From: Tipula vernalis
Taxonomy: Eukaryota; Arthropoda; Insecta; Diptera; Tipulidae
Length of the DNA stretch: 64,000 bases
Direction of reading: 5' to 3'
Assembly: GCA_958295665.1 (NCBI GenBank)
Contig: OY282560.1
Coordinates: 91,116,311 to 91,180,310, forward strand
A program made the position numbers and the translations under genes. The first letter of the stretch is position 1, and the number at the start of each line of letters is the position of its first letter. Shown piece after piece: positions 33,141 to 46,000 of the stretch. The notes under the pieces were generated by a model. That model was given only the letters and a program-made list of their open reading frames with translations. It was not told the origin of the DNA and made no database searches.

Positions 33141-34102
33141 TTAAGGGAGGTGACGTACTCTTGTGACCACTGCTTCCAAAATCCTTGAATTAACTGTTGG
33201 ATTAACTGCCATCGAATTAAATTGCACATCTTTTTTAAATGTTGAAGGTTAGGTTCAGGTAGCATCGTTAATGGTTGCATAATCAGGAAATGTGCAGGGG
33301 TTAAAGGGTTCCATTCCTCTTCCTGGAGTTTACCCAACGGCCTGGAATTTAATAGAGCTTCGATTTGCTTTGTAATGGTCAGGAATTCTTCATAAGTAAA
33401 TAGGGCATCTCCAATCACTCGACGTAAATGGTATTTACAGGATTTGACGGTGGCTTCCCATAAACCGCCAAATGTAGGAGCACCGGGAGGGATAAAATGC
33501 CATTGGATGCGATTGTCAATCCACCATGCTTGAATTTGGTTTTGTTGGGCTTCATCCATAAATTTTTGGTAGAAATACTGAAGCTCGCGCCTTGCTCCGA
33601 CTAAATTGGTGCCGTTATCACAATATATATGTTGGGGTAATCCTCGGGTTGCACTGAAGCGTTTCAGGGATGCAATAAGAGCATAAGTCGTCATGTCTGT
33701 GACAATTTCTAACGTAGTGGCCTTGGTTGCCATACATACAAACACGACTAAATTTGCCCTATAGGATTTAGCGCCTCGGCCCTTATACGTTTTGAGAGAA
33801 AAGGGACCAGCTAGGTCGATTCCAACTTCGATAAAAGCTCTAACTGACTGGTTGACACGACAAGCAGGAAGCTGTCCCATTAGTTGTTGTTCTGGCTTGG
33901 CGTTGAATCGTCGGCAGGTGAAGCACAAATGAATTACTCGTCTTATTAAATTTTTCACCCGTGGAATTGAAAGACGTTGTTTAACCATGGTCAGTAACAA
34001 CTTGTGACTAGCATGCAGGTTCCTATGATGAAATTCACGGATGATTCTCTCAGCAATGATGTGATTATGTGATAGTACATATAATGGGATGTTTGGCATC
34101 AT
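33141..34102 (-). pseudogene. BEL element 4 integrase, catalytic triad intact
   Basis: The frame carries the HHCC zinc domain (HRNLHASHKLL ... CFTCRRF) and the catalytic core. That core shows GIDLAGPFS (first Asp), YCDNGTNLVGA (second Asp) and FGGLWEATVKS (Glu). NSRPLG and NPLTPAHFL follow, then FWKQWSQEYVTSL, after which Helitron-like sequence starts. It would insert the cDNA into host DNA. The start is set by a frameshift near 34090; the preceding RNase H frame overlaps it. All three DDE residues are present, unlike element 1 (Lys) and remnant 3 (Gln). The C-terminal domain is detached and lies at 26635-26887. Confidence 0.86.
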
Positions 34103-35206
34103 GGTCCATGCTTGCGTTTTCCAAACGTCCTCTTATGCGCATCACACCATGGTTGTCGATATATGGAAAAAGAGAAAATATTTTTGAGTATTTTGGGAGT
34201 AATTTATGATTCATTAATATGTTAATTTCGACGGTATATGTTTCGTACTGAACGAATCGAAATAGGTAAAATTCAGCGACTAATACCTCGTCTACTGATA
34301 AATTAAGCCCGAATCTACGCTTTATCTTCCTTGATTGAAGATTGTTTTTGTAGCGTAGAATAAATGCTAGCACGTGGGTTAATGTACGTAGACTTGAAAA
34401 TCTAGAAATCAACTCCTTAATAATCTCATGATTTTGATCGGCTGTAATAAAGTTGGAAATGATTTGTAAATTTTCTGAATTTTCGATTTTAGGGGATGCA
34501 GGTAGTACTAGCGGAGACTTATGTAAGAATTCTGGACCCTTGAACCATATTGCTTTGTTGACTAGGTCTTCAGGAGCGATCCCTCTGGTTGATTTATCGG
34601 CCGGGTTGTCACTGCCTGGTACAAAATGCCATTGACTTCGGTTAGTGGTAGACATAATTTCCGCAACACGGTTTGCTTGGAATGGCTTAAGCATCTTTGG
34701 TGGTTTTGATATCCATTGTAATACAATGGTATACAGGTAAATCATTGGTTCTTTTGAGAGCCTAAGCGATTCTAATGTCAGTTTCAGCATTCTGACTAGT
34801 AATATAGCACCGTTCAGCTCCAACTCTGGAATTGTAAGTGACTTGATCGGGGCGACACGAGTTTTGGATATTATTAAGTTGGTTTGGACGTCTCCATCGA
34901 CTGAAACTACACAGCATAAATGGCGGCAGCGTAAGCATCTTTTGATGCGTCTGAGAATTCATGCAGTTCTAAATGATCCCCATTGGTATCTAACCATCTC
35001 GGAAATTTTATTTCCTTTAACAACTTTAATTGGTCCTGGATTGCTAAATAGTCCTTTAAAATATTCGGTGGTAGTTCGTCATCCCAATTGATGCCTTCTA
35101 CCCATAATGACTGGAACAAAATTTTCAATCCAATCGTAACCGGTGATAATAGTCCCAACGGATCGAAAATGCGTGACGTTTCCGACAGAAACGAACGTTT
35201 TAATGG
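34103..35206 (-). pseudogene. BEL element 4 RT connection and RNase H, with DS deletion
   Basis: After the RT deletion the frame restarts with SETSRIFDPLGLLSPVTIG and WDDELPPNI, followed by the RNase H start LELHEFSDASKDAYAAAIY. A frameshift near 34905 leads to SKTRVAPIKSLTIPELELNG. The next motif reads LYTIVLQWISKPP, where element 1 has WTDSTIVLDW, so two codons (Asp-Ser) have been lost. That Asp is an RNase H catalytic residue. The domain ends with PADKSTRGI and GPEFL, then a linker towards integrase that reaches another frameshift near 34090. Confidence 0.82.
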
Positions 35207-36117
35207 TTAATGTTTTAGTGTAGCAGTCGGGTCTTCTCTCCATAGGATACGCTGATAATCTTTGTCCGGTTCGGAAATGGCAATCTGCCTGAACATCTTC
35301 TCGATATCAGCAGAAAAAATGTATTTATGTTTGCGAAACCGGATCAGTAAGTTCACTAGATTGTCTTGTATGGTCGGACCAAACATCAAATTGTCATTCA
35401 GAGAATAACCATCACTAGACTTGGCGGAAGCATCAAATACGACGCGAACCTTCGTGGTGGAACTTGACTCCTTTACCACAGGATGGTGAGGTAGGTAGAA
35501 CAGCTGGTTATTTGCCTGTGATAATTCGGTTTCTGGTACTAACTCCATGTGACCCAACTTAAGATATTCGCGTAGAAAATCGTTATAGGCTGCCTTCAGC
35601 CTATCATCCTGACTTAGTCTTCTTTCCAGTGAGTAATATCTTCGAAGGACTTGCGAAAAGCTTTCTCCAACTCCGGATGCATCTGTCTTAAAGGGCAATT
35701 GGACAATTATTTTGTTACCTTGCAATTTAGTAGCTGAATCAAATAAATCGATGCATTGTTGTTCTTCCGTGGATAAGGAATTTTCAGGTACAATTTCTTC
35801 AACCTTCCAAAAGCGCTCGATTGCCGCTTCTATACGCTGGAACACTTCCACTGCCCTGATATGAGAAGATCTAACAATTGGTTCGATTAAATCTGGATTA
35901 GATGATTCATAATGGGATAAGTTTCCTCCAATTAACCATCCGAACTTAGAATTTTGTACACACGGATAGTTTATCCTCTTTTGAATTTTCTCTTCGGATA
36001 AGGCTTGGAAGAATTGCTCACATCCCAGCAGGATTTCAACTGGTGCAGGAACATTAAATTCTGGATCAGCCAATGGTAAATTATCTTCCACCTCAAATAG
36101 TGATTTCTCGACCTTTT
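35207..36117 (-). pseudogene. BEL element 4 reverse transcriptase, palm deleted
   Basis: The N-terminal connector (NSKFGWLIGGNLS) and RT fingers are present, with VRVVFDASAKSSDGYSLND and IFSADIEKMFRQIAI (first catalytic Asp). After QRILWREDPTATLKH, a TAA (35207-35209) follows, and the next codons already belong to the connection domain. Compared with element 1 about 125 codons are gone, including the whole YxDD catalytic core. The frame is the same on both sides, so the deletion is a multiple of three apart from the stop. The copy could not reverse-transcribe itself. Confidence 0.85.
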
Positions 36118-36915
36118 CGGTTTTGAAGCTATCGTTGGTAATATAAAAACTTCTACGTCCATCTGGAAATTGTGGTCGATGGGTGATCTGAGCTTAATTA
36201 TTGACTTCCCTCTCGACATACCGGCTTGCGTATGGTTGAGTGTGTTGATAGTAATACTGAATTTACTCCGAGGCACCTTCAAGCGTCGTAGCAACCCTTC
36301 TGAAATAAAACAATGAGTAGAGCCTGAATCTAATAATCCACGACAACTTATCCAATTGCCGTATTTGTCTTGGATGTCGACCTTAGTGGTTGGCAGAATA
36401 GATATATTGAGCTTCCCCGATTTGTGGGTTGACCCAGATGGCTGATGTGAGGTAACTTCGGTCTGGAACTGGCATAGTGTTACAGATGACTCGGTAATAT
36501 CAGTTGCAGATGTTGGATTGATCGAAGCAACTGCGAGGTTCGTATGAGCAATTTTGTTTGGTGATGCTTCGGTCATGGAGGAATGAGAGCTTACCTGGTT
36601 ACTACATGTATCTGGCACATAATGGAGCAGCGTGTTATGTCGTTTTGGACACTTTTGACAATGCCATCTATTTCTACATCGGGTTATAGAATGATTGTCA
36701 CTGAGGCAATTAAAGCAACGGTTTAACCTTGTTATGAAGTCTCTTCTTGATTGGACAGGCATTGCTTGAAATTTGGTACAGAGGTACAGCTTGTGGTGTT
36801 CATTCTTACAGAGCGGGCAAGCGGGCTGTTGACCAGTGGTATGCAAAACCCTTGCATGTGATAATGGGCTTGTTGTAAGATGACGTTTGGTTGCGGTATC
36901 AATTAGCGAGTTCAT
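36118..36915 (-). pseudogene. BEL element 4 zinc knuckles and aspartic protease
   Basis: CPLCKNEHHKLYLC and CFNCLSDNHSITRC are CCHC knuckles, followed by CQKCPKRHNTLLH. After a Ser/Thr-rich linker the protease starts with SCRGLLDSGSTHCFISEGLL (DSG catalytic) and runs to VEVFILPTIAS. A frameshift near 36120 then passes the reading to the RT frame. The frame is continuous with Gag upstream apart from two stops. Domain order and spacing match element 1. Confidence 0.85.
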
Positions 36916-37782
36916 TCGTTTAGATAAAAATCCTAAGAACTGATCGATTGTATGGTAATCATCTTCAGACGTCTCGTACTTCCATAACTGCTTAGTGTCG
37001 TCATCTAACTTCTCGGATGCTTAGAATATTAACCAAGGGTCCCTTTGTATAGCTTGTTCTCCGAGTGACTTTAACCCTCGCACCGTTTCATCGATGGTGT
37101 CGTGAAGTTTCGTTATGTTCGTGGATGACGGTTTATTAAATTTTGGTGACGACAAAAATTCACGAATGTAACTCTCAATTATCAATGAGTAGAGCCTGTT
37201 TTATCGGTCACATTTTTTCACCAAACGTTTTAGAGCTTCTAGGTAATTCGCGTCATCAATACGAAAGTGGCAAATTGAAGTATACGCGGCACTACGTAGT
37301 TGACCAAGGAGATATTTAAACTTCTGCGCTGGCGAAAGATTTGTGTTTTCGTGTACTGTGGAAATAAATATATCATAGAACGAATGCCACTGTTTGACAT
37401 TACCGTCGAAAATAGGAAGATTCAATCGTGGTAGCTTAAAATCGGACCTAAAATTAAATTCGGTTGCATTTAAAGTTGTCTCAGCATCATCATGGTTAGC
37501 GGGTATAGCGGTGCTTAATGACTTTCCTCGGATGAGAGCTTGTGTTTTTGCTACAATAGAAAAATATTGCTCGTCTATCAAATCCATCTCTGATAGAACG
37601 ATATTATCCAATGCGAACATTTGGTCCTCGATTGTAACAAATTGCTTATAAATTTCATGTGTCTTTGTTAACCGTATGGACAGCTCATCATATGTAGCGG
37701 TGTCACCCTTGAGGCTAATATAATTGGCAAACTTGGTCATTTGACCTTTAATCATACACTTACTTTTAATTAAGGCCTCCAT
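36916..37782 (-). pseudogene. BEL element 4 Gag, two in-frame stops
   Basis: It starts at an ATG and shows a helical N-terminus, then FKLPRLNLPIFDGNVKQWHS and FISTVHENTNLSPAQKFKYL, the DUF1759-type Gag core. TAA codons at 37201-37203 and 37021-37023 interrupt one continuous frame that reads on through ETVRGLKSLGEQAIQRDPW and KLDDDTKQLWKYETS into the zinc-knuckle part. Only about 100 bases of leader precede the ATG before satellite DNA begins. Confidence 0.83.
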
Positions 37783-40601
37783 TTCAAAAATAAAATTGCT
37801 TGTAGGTAGCGGAGTAAAAATTTGTAATTGTGAACACGATAAATTTGCGTACGATTAATTAACTGAATAAATTTCACTGCACTCGATAGCACAGTTGGTT
37901 TTCAATAAAATTGAATTTTCTAAGAAATGTTTAGAAATAATCTAGCAATCAAAATGAAAATTGTCACAGCAATTACAGGTCCCGAAACCTATTGATAGAG
38001 GTATCAACCATCGTAATCGGATCATTTTAGATTTTTGCCGCCCAAAAACTTGTGGGCTATAGCACAGTTGATTTTCAATAAAATTGAATTTTCTAAGAAA
38101 TGTTCAGAAATAATCTAGCAATCAAAATGAAAATTGTCACAGCAATTACAGGTCCCGAAACCTATTGATAGAGGTATCAACCATCGTAATCGGAGCATTT
38201 TAGATTTTTGCCGCCCAAAAACTTGTGGGCTATAGCACAGTTGATTTTCAATAAAATTGAATTTTCTAAGAAATGTTCAGAAATAATCTAGCAATCAAAA
38301 TGAAAATTGTCACAGCAATTACAGGTCCCGAAACCTATTGATAGAGGTATCAACCATCGTAATCGGATCATTTTAGATTTTTGCCGCCCAAAAACTTGTG
38401 GGCTATAGCACAGTTGATTTTCAATAAAATTGAATTTTCTAAGAAATGTTCAGAAATAATCGAGCAATCAAAATGAAAATTGTCACAGCAATTACAGGTC
38501 CCGAAACCTATTGATAGAGGTATCAACCATCGTAATCGGATCATTTTAGATTTTTGCCGCCCAAAAACTTGTGGGCTATAGCACAGTTGATTTTCAATAA
38601 AATTGAATTTTCTAAGAAATGTTTAGAAATAATCGAGCAATCAAAATGAAAATTGTCACAGCAATTACAGGTCCCGAAACCTATTGATAGAGGTATCAAC
38701 CATCGTAATCGGAGCATTTTAGATTTTTGCCGCCCAAAAACTTGTGGGATTATAGCACAGTTGATTTTCAATAAAATTGAATTTTCTAAGAAATGTTTAG
38801 AAATAATCGAGCAATCAAAATGAAAATTGTCACAGCAATTACAGGTCCCAAAACCTATTGATAGAGGTATCAACCATCGTAATCGGAGCATTTTAGATTT
38901 TTGCCGCCCAAAAACTTGTGGGCTATAGCACAGTTGATTTTCAATAAAATTGAATTTTCTAAGAAATGTTCAGAAATAATCTAGCAATCAAAATGAAAAT
39001 TGTCACAGCAATTACAGGTCCCGAAACCTATTGATAGAGGTATCAACCATCGTAATCGGATCATTTTAGATTTTTGCCGCCCAAAAACTTGTGGGCTATA
39101 GCACAGTTGATTTTCAATAAAATTGAATTTTATAAGAAATGTTCAAAAATAATCGAGCAATCAAAATGAAAATTGTCACAGCAATTACAGGTCCCGAAAC
39201 CTATTGATAGAGGTATCAACCATCGTAATCGGATCATTTTAGATTTTTGCCGCCCAAAAACTTGTGGGCTATAGCACAGTTGATTTTCAATAAAATTGAA
39301 TTTTCTAAGAAATGTTTAGAAATAATCGAGCAATCAAAATGAAAATTGGCACAGCAATTACAGGTCCCGAAACCTATTGATAGAGGTATCAACCATCGTA
39401 ATCGGAGCATTTTAGATTTTTGCCGCCCAAAAACTTGTGGGCTATAGCACAGTTGATTTTCAATAAAATTGAATTTTCTAAGAAATGTTCAGAAATAATC
39501 TAGCAATCAAAATGATAATTGTCACAGCAATTACAGGTCCCGAAACCTATTGATAGAGGTATCAACCATCGTAATCGGACCATTTTAGATTTTTGCCGCC
39601 CAAAAACTTGTGGGCTATAGCACAGTTGATTTTCAATAAAATTGAATTTTCTAAGAAATGTTCAGAAATAATCGAGCAATCAAAATGAAAATTGTCACAG
39701 CAATTACAGGTCCCGAAACCTATTGATAGAGGTATCAACCATCGTAATCGGACCATTTTAGATTTTTGCCGCCCAAAAACTTGTGGGCTATAGCACAGTT
39801 GATTTTCAATAAAATTGAATTTTCTAAGAAATGTTTAGAAATAATAGAGCAATCAAAATGAAAATTGTCACAGCAATTACAGGTCCCGAAACCTATTGAT
39901 AGAGGTATCAACCATCGTAATCGGAGCATTTTAGATTTTTGCCGCCCAAAAACTTGTGGGCTATAGCACAGTTGATTTTCAATAAAATTGAATTTTCTAA
40001 GAAATGTTTAGAAATAATCGAGAAATCAAAATGAAAATTGTCACAGCAATTACAGGTCCCGAAACCTATTGATAGAGGTATCAACCATCGTAATCGGAGC
40101 ATTTTAGATTTTTGCCGCCCAAAAACTTGTGGGCTTATAGCACAGTTGATTTTCAATAAAATTGAATTTTCTAAGAAATGTTTAGAAATAATCGAGCAAT
40201 CAAAATGAAAATTGTCACAGCAATTACAGGTCCCGAAACCTATTGATAGAGGTATCAACCATCGTAATCGGATCATTTTAGATTTTTGCCGCCCAAAAAC
40301 TTGTGGGCTATAGCACAGTTGATTTTCAATAAAATTGAATTTTCTAAGAAATGATTAGAAATAATCGAGCAATCAAAATGAAAATTGTCACAGCAATTAC
40401 AGGTCCCGAAACCTATTGATAGAGGTATCAACCATCGTAATCGGAGCATTTTTGATTTTTGCCGCCCAAATACTTGTGGGCTTATAGCACAGTTGATTTT
40501 CATTAAAATTGAATTTTCTAAGAAATGTTAAGAAATAATCGAGCAATCAAAATGAAAATTGTCACAGCAATTACAGGTCCCGAAACATATTGATAGAGGT
40601 A

Positions 40602-42675
40602 TCAACCATCGTAATCGGAGCATTTTAGATTTTTGCCGCCCAAAAACTTGTGGGCTATAGCAGAGTTGATTTTCAATAAAATTGAATTTTCTAAGAAATG
40701 TTTAGAAATAATCGAGCAATCAAAATGAAAATTGTCACAGCAATTACAGGTCCCGAAACCTATTGATAGAGGTATCAACCATCGTAATCGGAGCATTTTA
40801 GATTTTTGCCGCCCAAAAACTTGTGGGCTATAGCAGAGTTGATTTTCAATAAAATTGAATTTTCTAAGAAATGTTTAGAAATAATCGAGCAATCAAAATG
40901 AAAATTGTCACAGCAATTACAGGTCCCGAAACCTATTGATAGAGGTATCAACCATCGTAATCGGAGCATTTCAGATTTTTGCCGCCCAAAAACTTGTGGG
41001 CTATAGCACAGTTGATTTTCAATAAAATTGAATTTTCTAAGAAATGTTCAGAAATAATCTAGCAATCAAAATGAAAATTGTCACAGCAATTACAGGTCCC
41101 GAAACCTATTGATAGAGGTATCAACCATCGTAATCGGATCATTTTAGATTTTTGCCGCCCAAAACTTGTGGGCTATAGCACAGTTGATTTTCAATAAAAT
41201 TGAATTTTATAAGAAATGTTCAGAAATAATCGAGCAATCAAAATGAAAATTGTCACAGCAATTACAGGTCCCGAAACCTATTGATAGAGGTATCAACCAT
41301 CGTAATCGGAGCATTTTAGATTTTTGCCGCCCAAAAACTTGTGGGCTATAGCAGAGTTGATTTTCAATAAAATTGAATTTTCTAAGAAATGTTTAGAAAT
41401 AATCGAGCAATCAAAATGAAAATTGTCACAGCAATTACAGGTCCCGAAACCTATTGATAGAGGTATCAACCATCGTAATCGGAGCATTTTAGATTTTTGC
41501 CGCCCAAAAACTTGTGGGCTTTAGCAGAGTTGATTTTCAATAAAATTGAATTTTCTAAGAAATGTTTAGAAATAATCGAGCAATCAAAATGAAAATTGTC
41601 ACAGCAATTACAGGTCCCGAAACCTATTGATAGAGGTATCAACCATCGTAATCGGAGCATTTCAGATTTTTGCCGCCCAAAAACTTGTGGGCTATAGCAC
41701 AGTTGATTTTCAATAAAATTGAATTTTCTAAGAAATGTTCAGAAATAATCTAGCAATCAAAATGAAAATTGTCACAGCAATTACAGGTCCCGAAACCTAT
41801 TGATAGAGGTATCAACCATCGTAATCGGATCATTTTAGATTTTTGCCGCCCAAAACTTGTGGGCTATAGCACAGTTGATTTTCAATAAAATTGAATTTTC
41901 TAAGAAATGTTTAGAAATAATCGAGCAATCAAAATGAAAATTGTCACAGCAATTACAGGTCCCGAAACCTATTGATAGAGGTATCAACCATCGTAATCGG
42001 AGCATTTTAGATTTTTGCCGCCCAAAAACTTGTGGGCTATAGCAGAGTTGATTTTCAATAAAATTGAATTTTCTAAGAAATGTTTAGAAATAATCGAGCA
42101 ATCAAAATGAAAATTGTCACAGCAATTACAGGTCCCGAAACCTATTGATAGAGGTATCAACCATCGTAATCGGAGCATTTTAGATTTTTGCCGCCCAAAA
42201 ACTTGTGGGCTATAGCAGAGTTGATTTTCAATAAAATTGAATTTTCTAAGAAATGTTTAGAAATAATCGAGCAATCAAAATGAAAATTGTCACAGCAATT
42301 ACAGGTCCCGAAACCTATTGATAGAGGTATCAACCATCGTAATCGGAGCATTTCAGATTTTTGCCGCCCAAAAACTTGTGGGCTATAGCACAGTTGATTT
42401 TCAATAAAATTGAATTTTATAAGAAATGTTCAGAAATAATCTAGCAATCAAAATGAAAATTGTCACAGCAATTACAGGTCCCGAAACCTATTGATAGAGG
42501 TATCAACCATCGTAATCGGATCATTTTAGATTTTTGCCGCCCAAAACTTGTGGGCTATAGCACAGTTGATTTTCAATAAAATTGAATTTTATAAGAAATG
42601 TTCAGAAATAATCGAGCAATCAAAATGAAAATTGTCACAGCAATTACAGGTCCCGAAACCTATTGATAGAGGTAT
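40602..42675. repeat. Higher-order repeat: 691-bp four-monomer unit, three copies
   Basis: The order of variants CAGAG, CAGAG, CACAG with ATCTAGC, and CACAG repeats three times with starts near 40602, 41293 and 41984. The unit is 691 rather than 692 bases because one monomer has lost an A in CCCAAAACTTG. GCAGAGTTG instead of GCACAGTTG is found only here. Confidence 0.85.
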
Positions 42676-43019
42676 CAACCATCGTAATCGGATCATTTTA
42701 GATTTTTGCCGCCCAAAAACTTGTGGGCTATAGCACAGTTGATTTTCAATAAAATTGAATTTTCTAAGAAATGTTTAGAAATAATCGAGCAATCAAAATG
42801 AAAATTGTCACAGCAATTACAGGTCCCGAAACCTATTGATAGAGGTATCAACCATCGTAATCGGAGCCTTTTAGATTTTTGCGCCCAAAAACTTGTGGGC
42901 TATAGCACAGTTGATTTTCAATAAAATTGAATTTTCTAAGAAATGTTCAGAAATAATCTAGCAATCAAAATGAAAATTGTCACAGCAATTACAGGTCCCG
43001 AAACCTATTGATAGAGGTA

Positions 43020-46000
43020 TCAACCATCGTAATCGGACCATTTTAGATTTTTGCCGCCCAAAAACTTGTGGGCTATAGCACAGTTGATTTTCAATAAAAT
43101 TGAATTTTCTAAGAAATGTTTAGAAATAATCGAGCAATCAAAATGAAAATTGTCACAGCAATTACAGGTCCCGAAACCTATTGATAGAGGTATCAACCAT
43201 CGTAATCGGAGCATTTTAGATTTTTGCCGCCCAAAAACTTGTGGGCTATAGCACAGTTGATTTTCAATAAAATTGAATTTTCTAAGAAATGTTCAGAAAT
43301 AATCTAGCAATCAAAATGAAAATTGTCACAGCAATTACAGGTCCCGAAACCTATTGATAGAGGTATCAACCATCGTAATCGGAGCATTTTAGATTTTTGC
43401 CGCCCAAAAACTTGTGGGCTATAGCACAGTTGATTTTCAATAAAATTGAATTTTCTAAGAAATGTTTAGAAATAATCGAGCAATCAAAATGAAAATTGTC
43501 ACAGCAATTACAGGTCCCGAAACCTATTGATAGAGGTATCAACCATCGTAATCGGACCATTTTAGATTTTTGCCGCCCAAAAACTTGTGGGCTATAGCAC
43601 AGTTGATTTTCAATAAAATTGAATTTTCTAAGAAATGTTCAGAAATAATCTAGCAATCAAAATGAAAATTGTCACAGCAATTACAGGTCCCGAAACCTAT
43701 TGATAGAGGTATCAACCATCGTAATCGGAGCATTTTAGATTTTTGCCGCCCAAAAACTTGTGGGCTATAGCACAGTTGATTTTCAATAAAATTGAATTTT
43801 CTAAGAAATGTTCAGAAATAATCTAGTAATCAAAATGAAAATTGTCACACCAATTACAGGTCCCGAAACCTATTGATAGAGGTATCAACCATCGTAATCG
43901 GAGCATTTTAGATTTTTGCCGCCCAAAAACTTGTGGGCTATAGCACAGTTGATTTTCAATAAAATTGAATTTTCTAAGAAATGTTCAGAAATAATCTAGC
44001 AATCAAAATGAAAATTGTCACAGCAATTACAGGTCCCGAAACCTATTGATAGAGGTATCAACCATCGTAATCGGATCATTTTAGATTTTTGCCGCCCAAA
44101 AACTTGTGGGCTATAGCACAGTTGATTTTCAATAAAATTGAATTTTCTAAGAAATGTTTAGAAATAATCGAGCAATCAAAATCAAATTTGTCACAGCAAT
44201 TACAGGTCCCGGAACCTATTGATAGAGGTATCAACCATCGTAATCGGATCATTTTAGATTTTTGCCGCCCAAAAACTTGTGGGCTATAGCACAGTTGATT
44301 TTCAATAAAATTGAATTTTCTAAGAAATGTTCAGAAATAATCGAGCAATCAAAATGAAAATTGTCACAGCAATTACAGGTCCCGGAACCTATTGATAGAG
44401 GTATCAACCATCGTAATCGGATCATTTTAGATTTTTGCCGCCCAAAAACTTGTGGGCTATAGCACAGTTGATTTTCAATAAAATTGAATTTTCTAAGAAA
44501 TGTTTAGAAATAATCGAGCAATCAAAATGAAAATTGTCACAGCAATTACAGGTCCCGAAACCTATTGATAGAGGTATCAACCATCGTAATCGGACCATTT
44601 TAGATTTTTGCCGCCCAAAAACTTGTGGGCTTATAGCACAGTTGATTTTCAATAAAATTGAATTTTCTAAGAAATGTTTAGAAATAATCGAGCAATCAAA
44701 ATGAAAATTGTCACAGCAATTACAGGTCCCGAAACCTATTGATAGAGGTATCAACCATCGTAATCGGATCATTTTAGATTTTTGCCGCCCAAAAACTTGT
44801 GGGCTATAGCACAGTTGATTTTCAATAAAATTGAATTTTCTAAGAAATGTTTAGAAATAATCGAGCAATCAAAATGAAATTTGTCACAGCAATTACAGGT
44901 CCCGGAACCTATTGATAGAGGTATCAACCATCGTAATCGGATCATTTTAGATTTTTGCCGCCCAAAAACTTGTGCGCTATAGCACAGTTGATTTTCAATA
45001 AAATTGAATTTTCTAAGAAATGTTCAGAAATAATCGAGCAATCAAAATGAAAATTGTCACAGCAATTACAGGTCCCGGAACCTATTGATAGAGGTATCAA
45101 CCATCGTAATCGGATCATTTTAGATTTTTGCCGCCCAAAAACTTGTGGGCTATAGCACAGTTGATTTTCAATAAAATTGAATTTTCTAAGAAATGTTTAG
45201 AAATAATCGAGCAATCAAAATGAAAATTGTCACAGCAATTACAGGTCCCGAAACCTATTGATAGAGGTATCAACCATCGTAATCGGACCATTTTAGATTT
45301 TTGCCGCCCAAAAACTTGTGGGCTTATAGCACAGTTGATTTTCAATAAAATTGAATTTTCTAAGAAATGTTTAGAAATAATCGAGCAATCAAAATGAAAA
45401 TTGTCACAGCAATTACAGGTCCCGAAACCTATTGATAGAGGTATCAACCATCGTAATCGGACCATTTTAGATTTTTGCCGCCCAAAAACTTGTGGGCTAT
45501 AGCACAGTTGATTTTCAATAAAATTGAATTTTCTAAGAAATGTTTAGAAATAATCGAGCAATCAAAATGAAAATTGTCACAGCAATTACAGGTCCCGAAA
45601 CCTATTGATAGAGGTATCAACCATCGTAATCGGAGCATTTTAGATTTTTGCCGCCCAAAAACTTGTGGGCTATAGCACAGTTGATTTTCAATAAAATTGA
45701 ATTTTCTAAGAAATGTTCAGAAATAATCTAGCAATCAAAATGAAAATTGTCACAGCAATTACAGGTCCCGAAACCTATTGATAGAGGTATCAACCATCGT
45801 AATCGGAGCATTTTAGATTTTTGCCGCCCAAAAACTTGTGGGCTATAGCACAGTTGATTTTCAATAAAATTGAATTTTCTAAGAAATGTTTAGAAATAAT
45901 CGAGCAATCAAAATGAAAATTGTCACAGCAATTACAGGTCCCGAAACCTATTGATAGAGGTATCAACCATCGTAATCGGACCATTTTAGATTTTTGCCGC

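Larger units (their letters stand above)
33141..37885 (-). mobile_element. BEL/Pao LTR retrotransposon 4, main body
   Basis: Gag, zinc knuckles, protease, RT, RNase H and integrase follow in order on the minus strand. The 5' leader is only about 100 bases long before it meets satellite DNA at 37886, so the 5' LTR and primer site are missing. The 3' side stops after integrase motif EYVTSL and probably resumes at 26887. Breaks seen are TAA at 37201-37203 and 37021-37023, frameshifts near 36120, 34905 and 34090, and a deletion with TAA at 35207. It is a different BEL family from element 1, as the protein texts differ throughout. Confidence 0.85.

Noticed and set aside
37886..38058. CENP-B box in the satellite monomer
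   Set aside because: No stretch of the monomer fits the CENP-B consensus at its essential positions.
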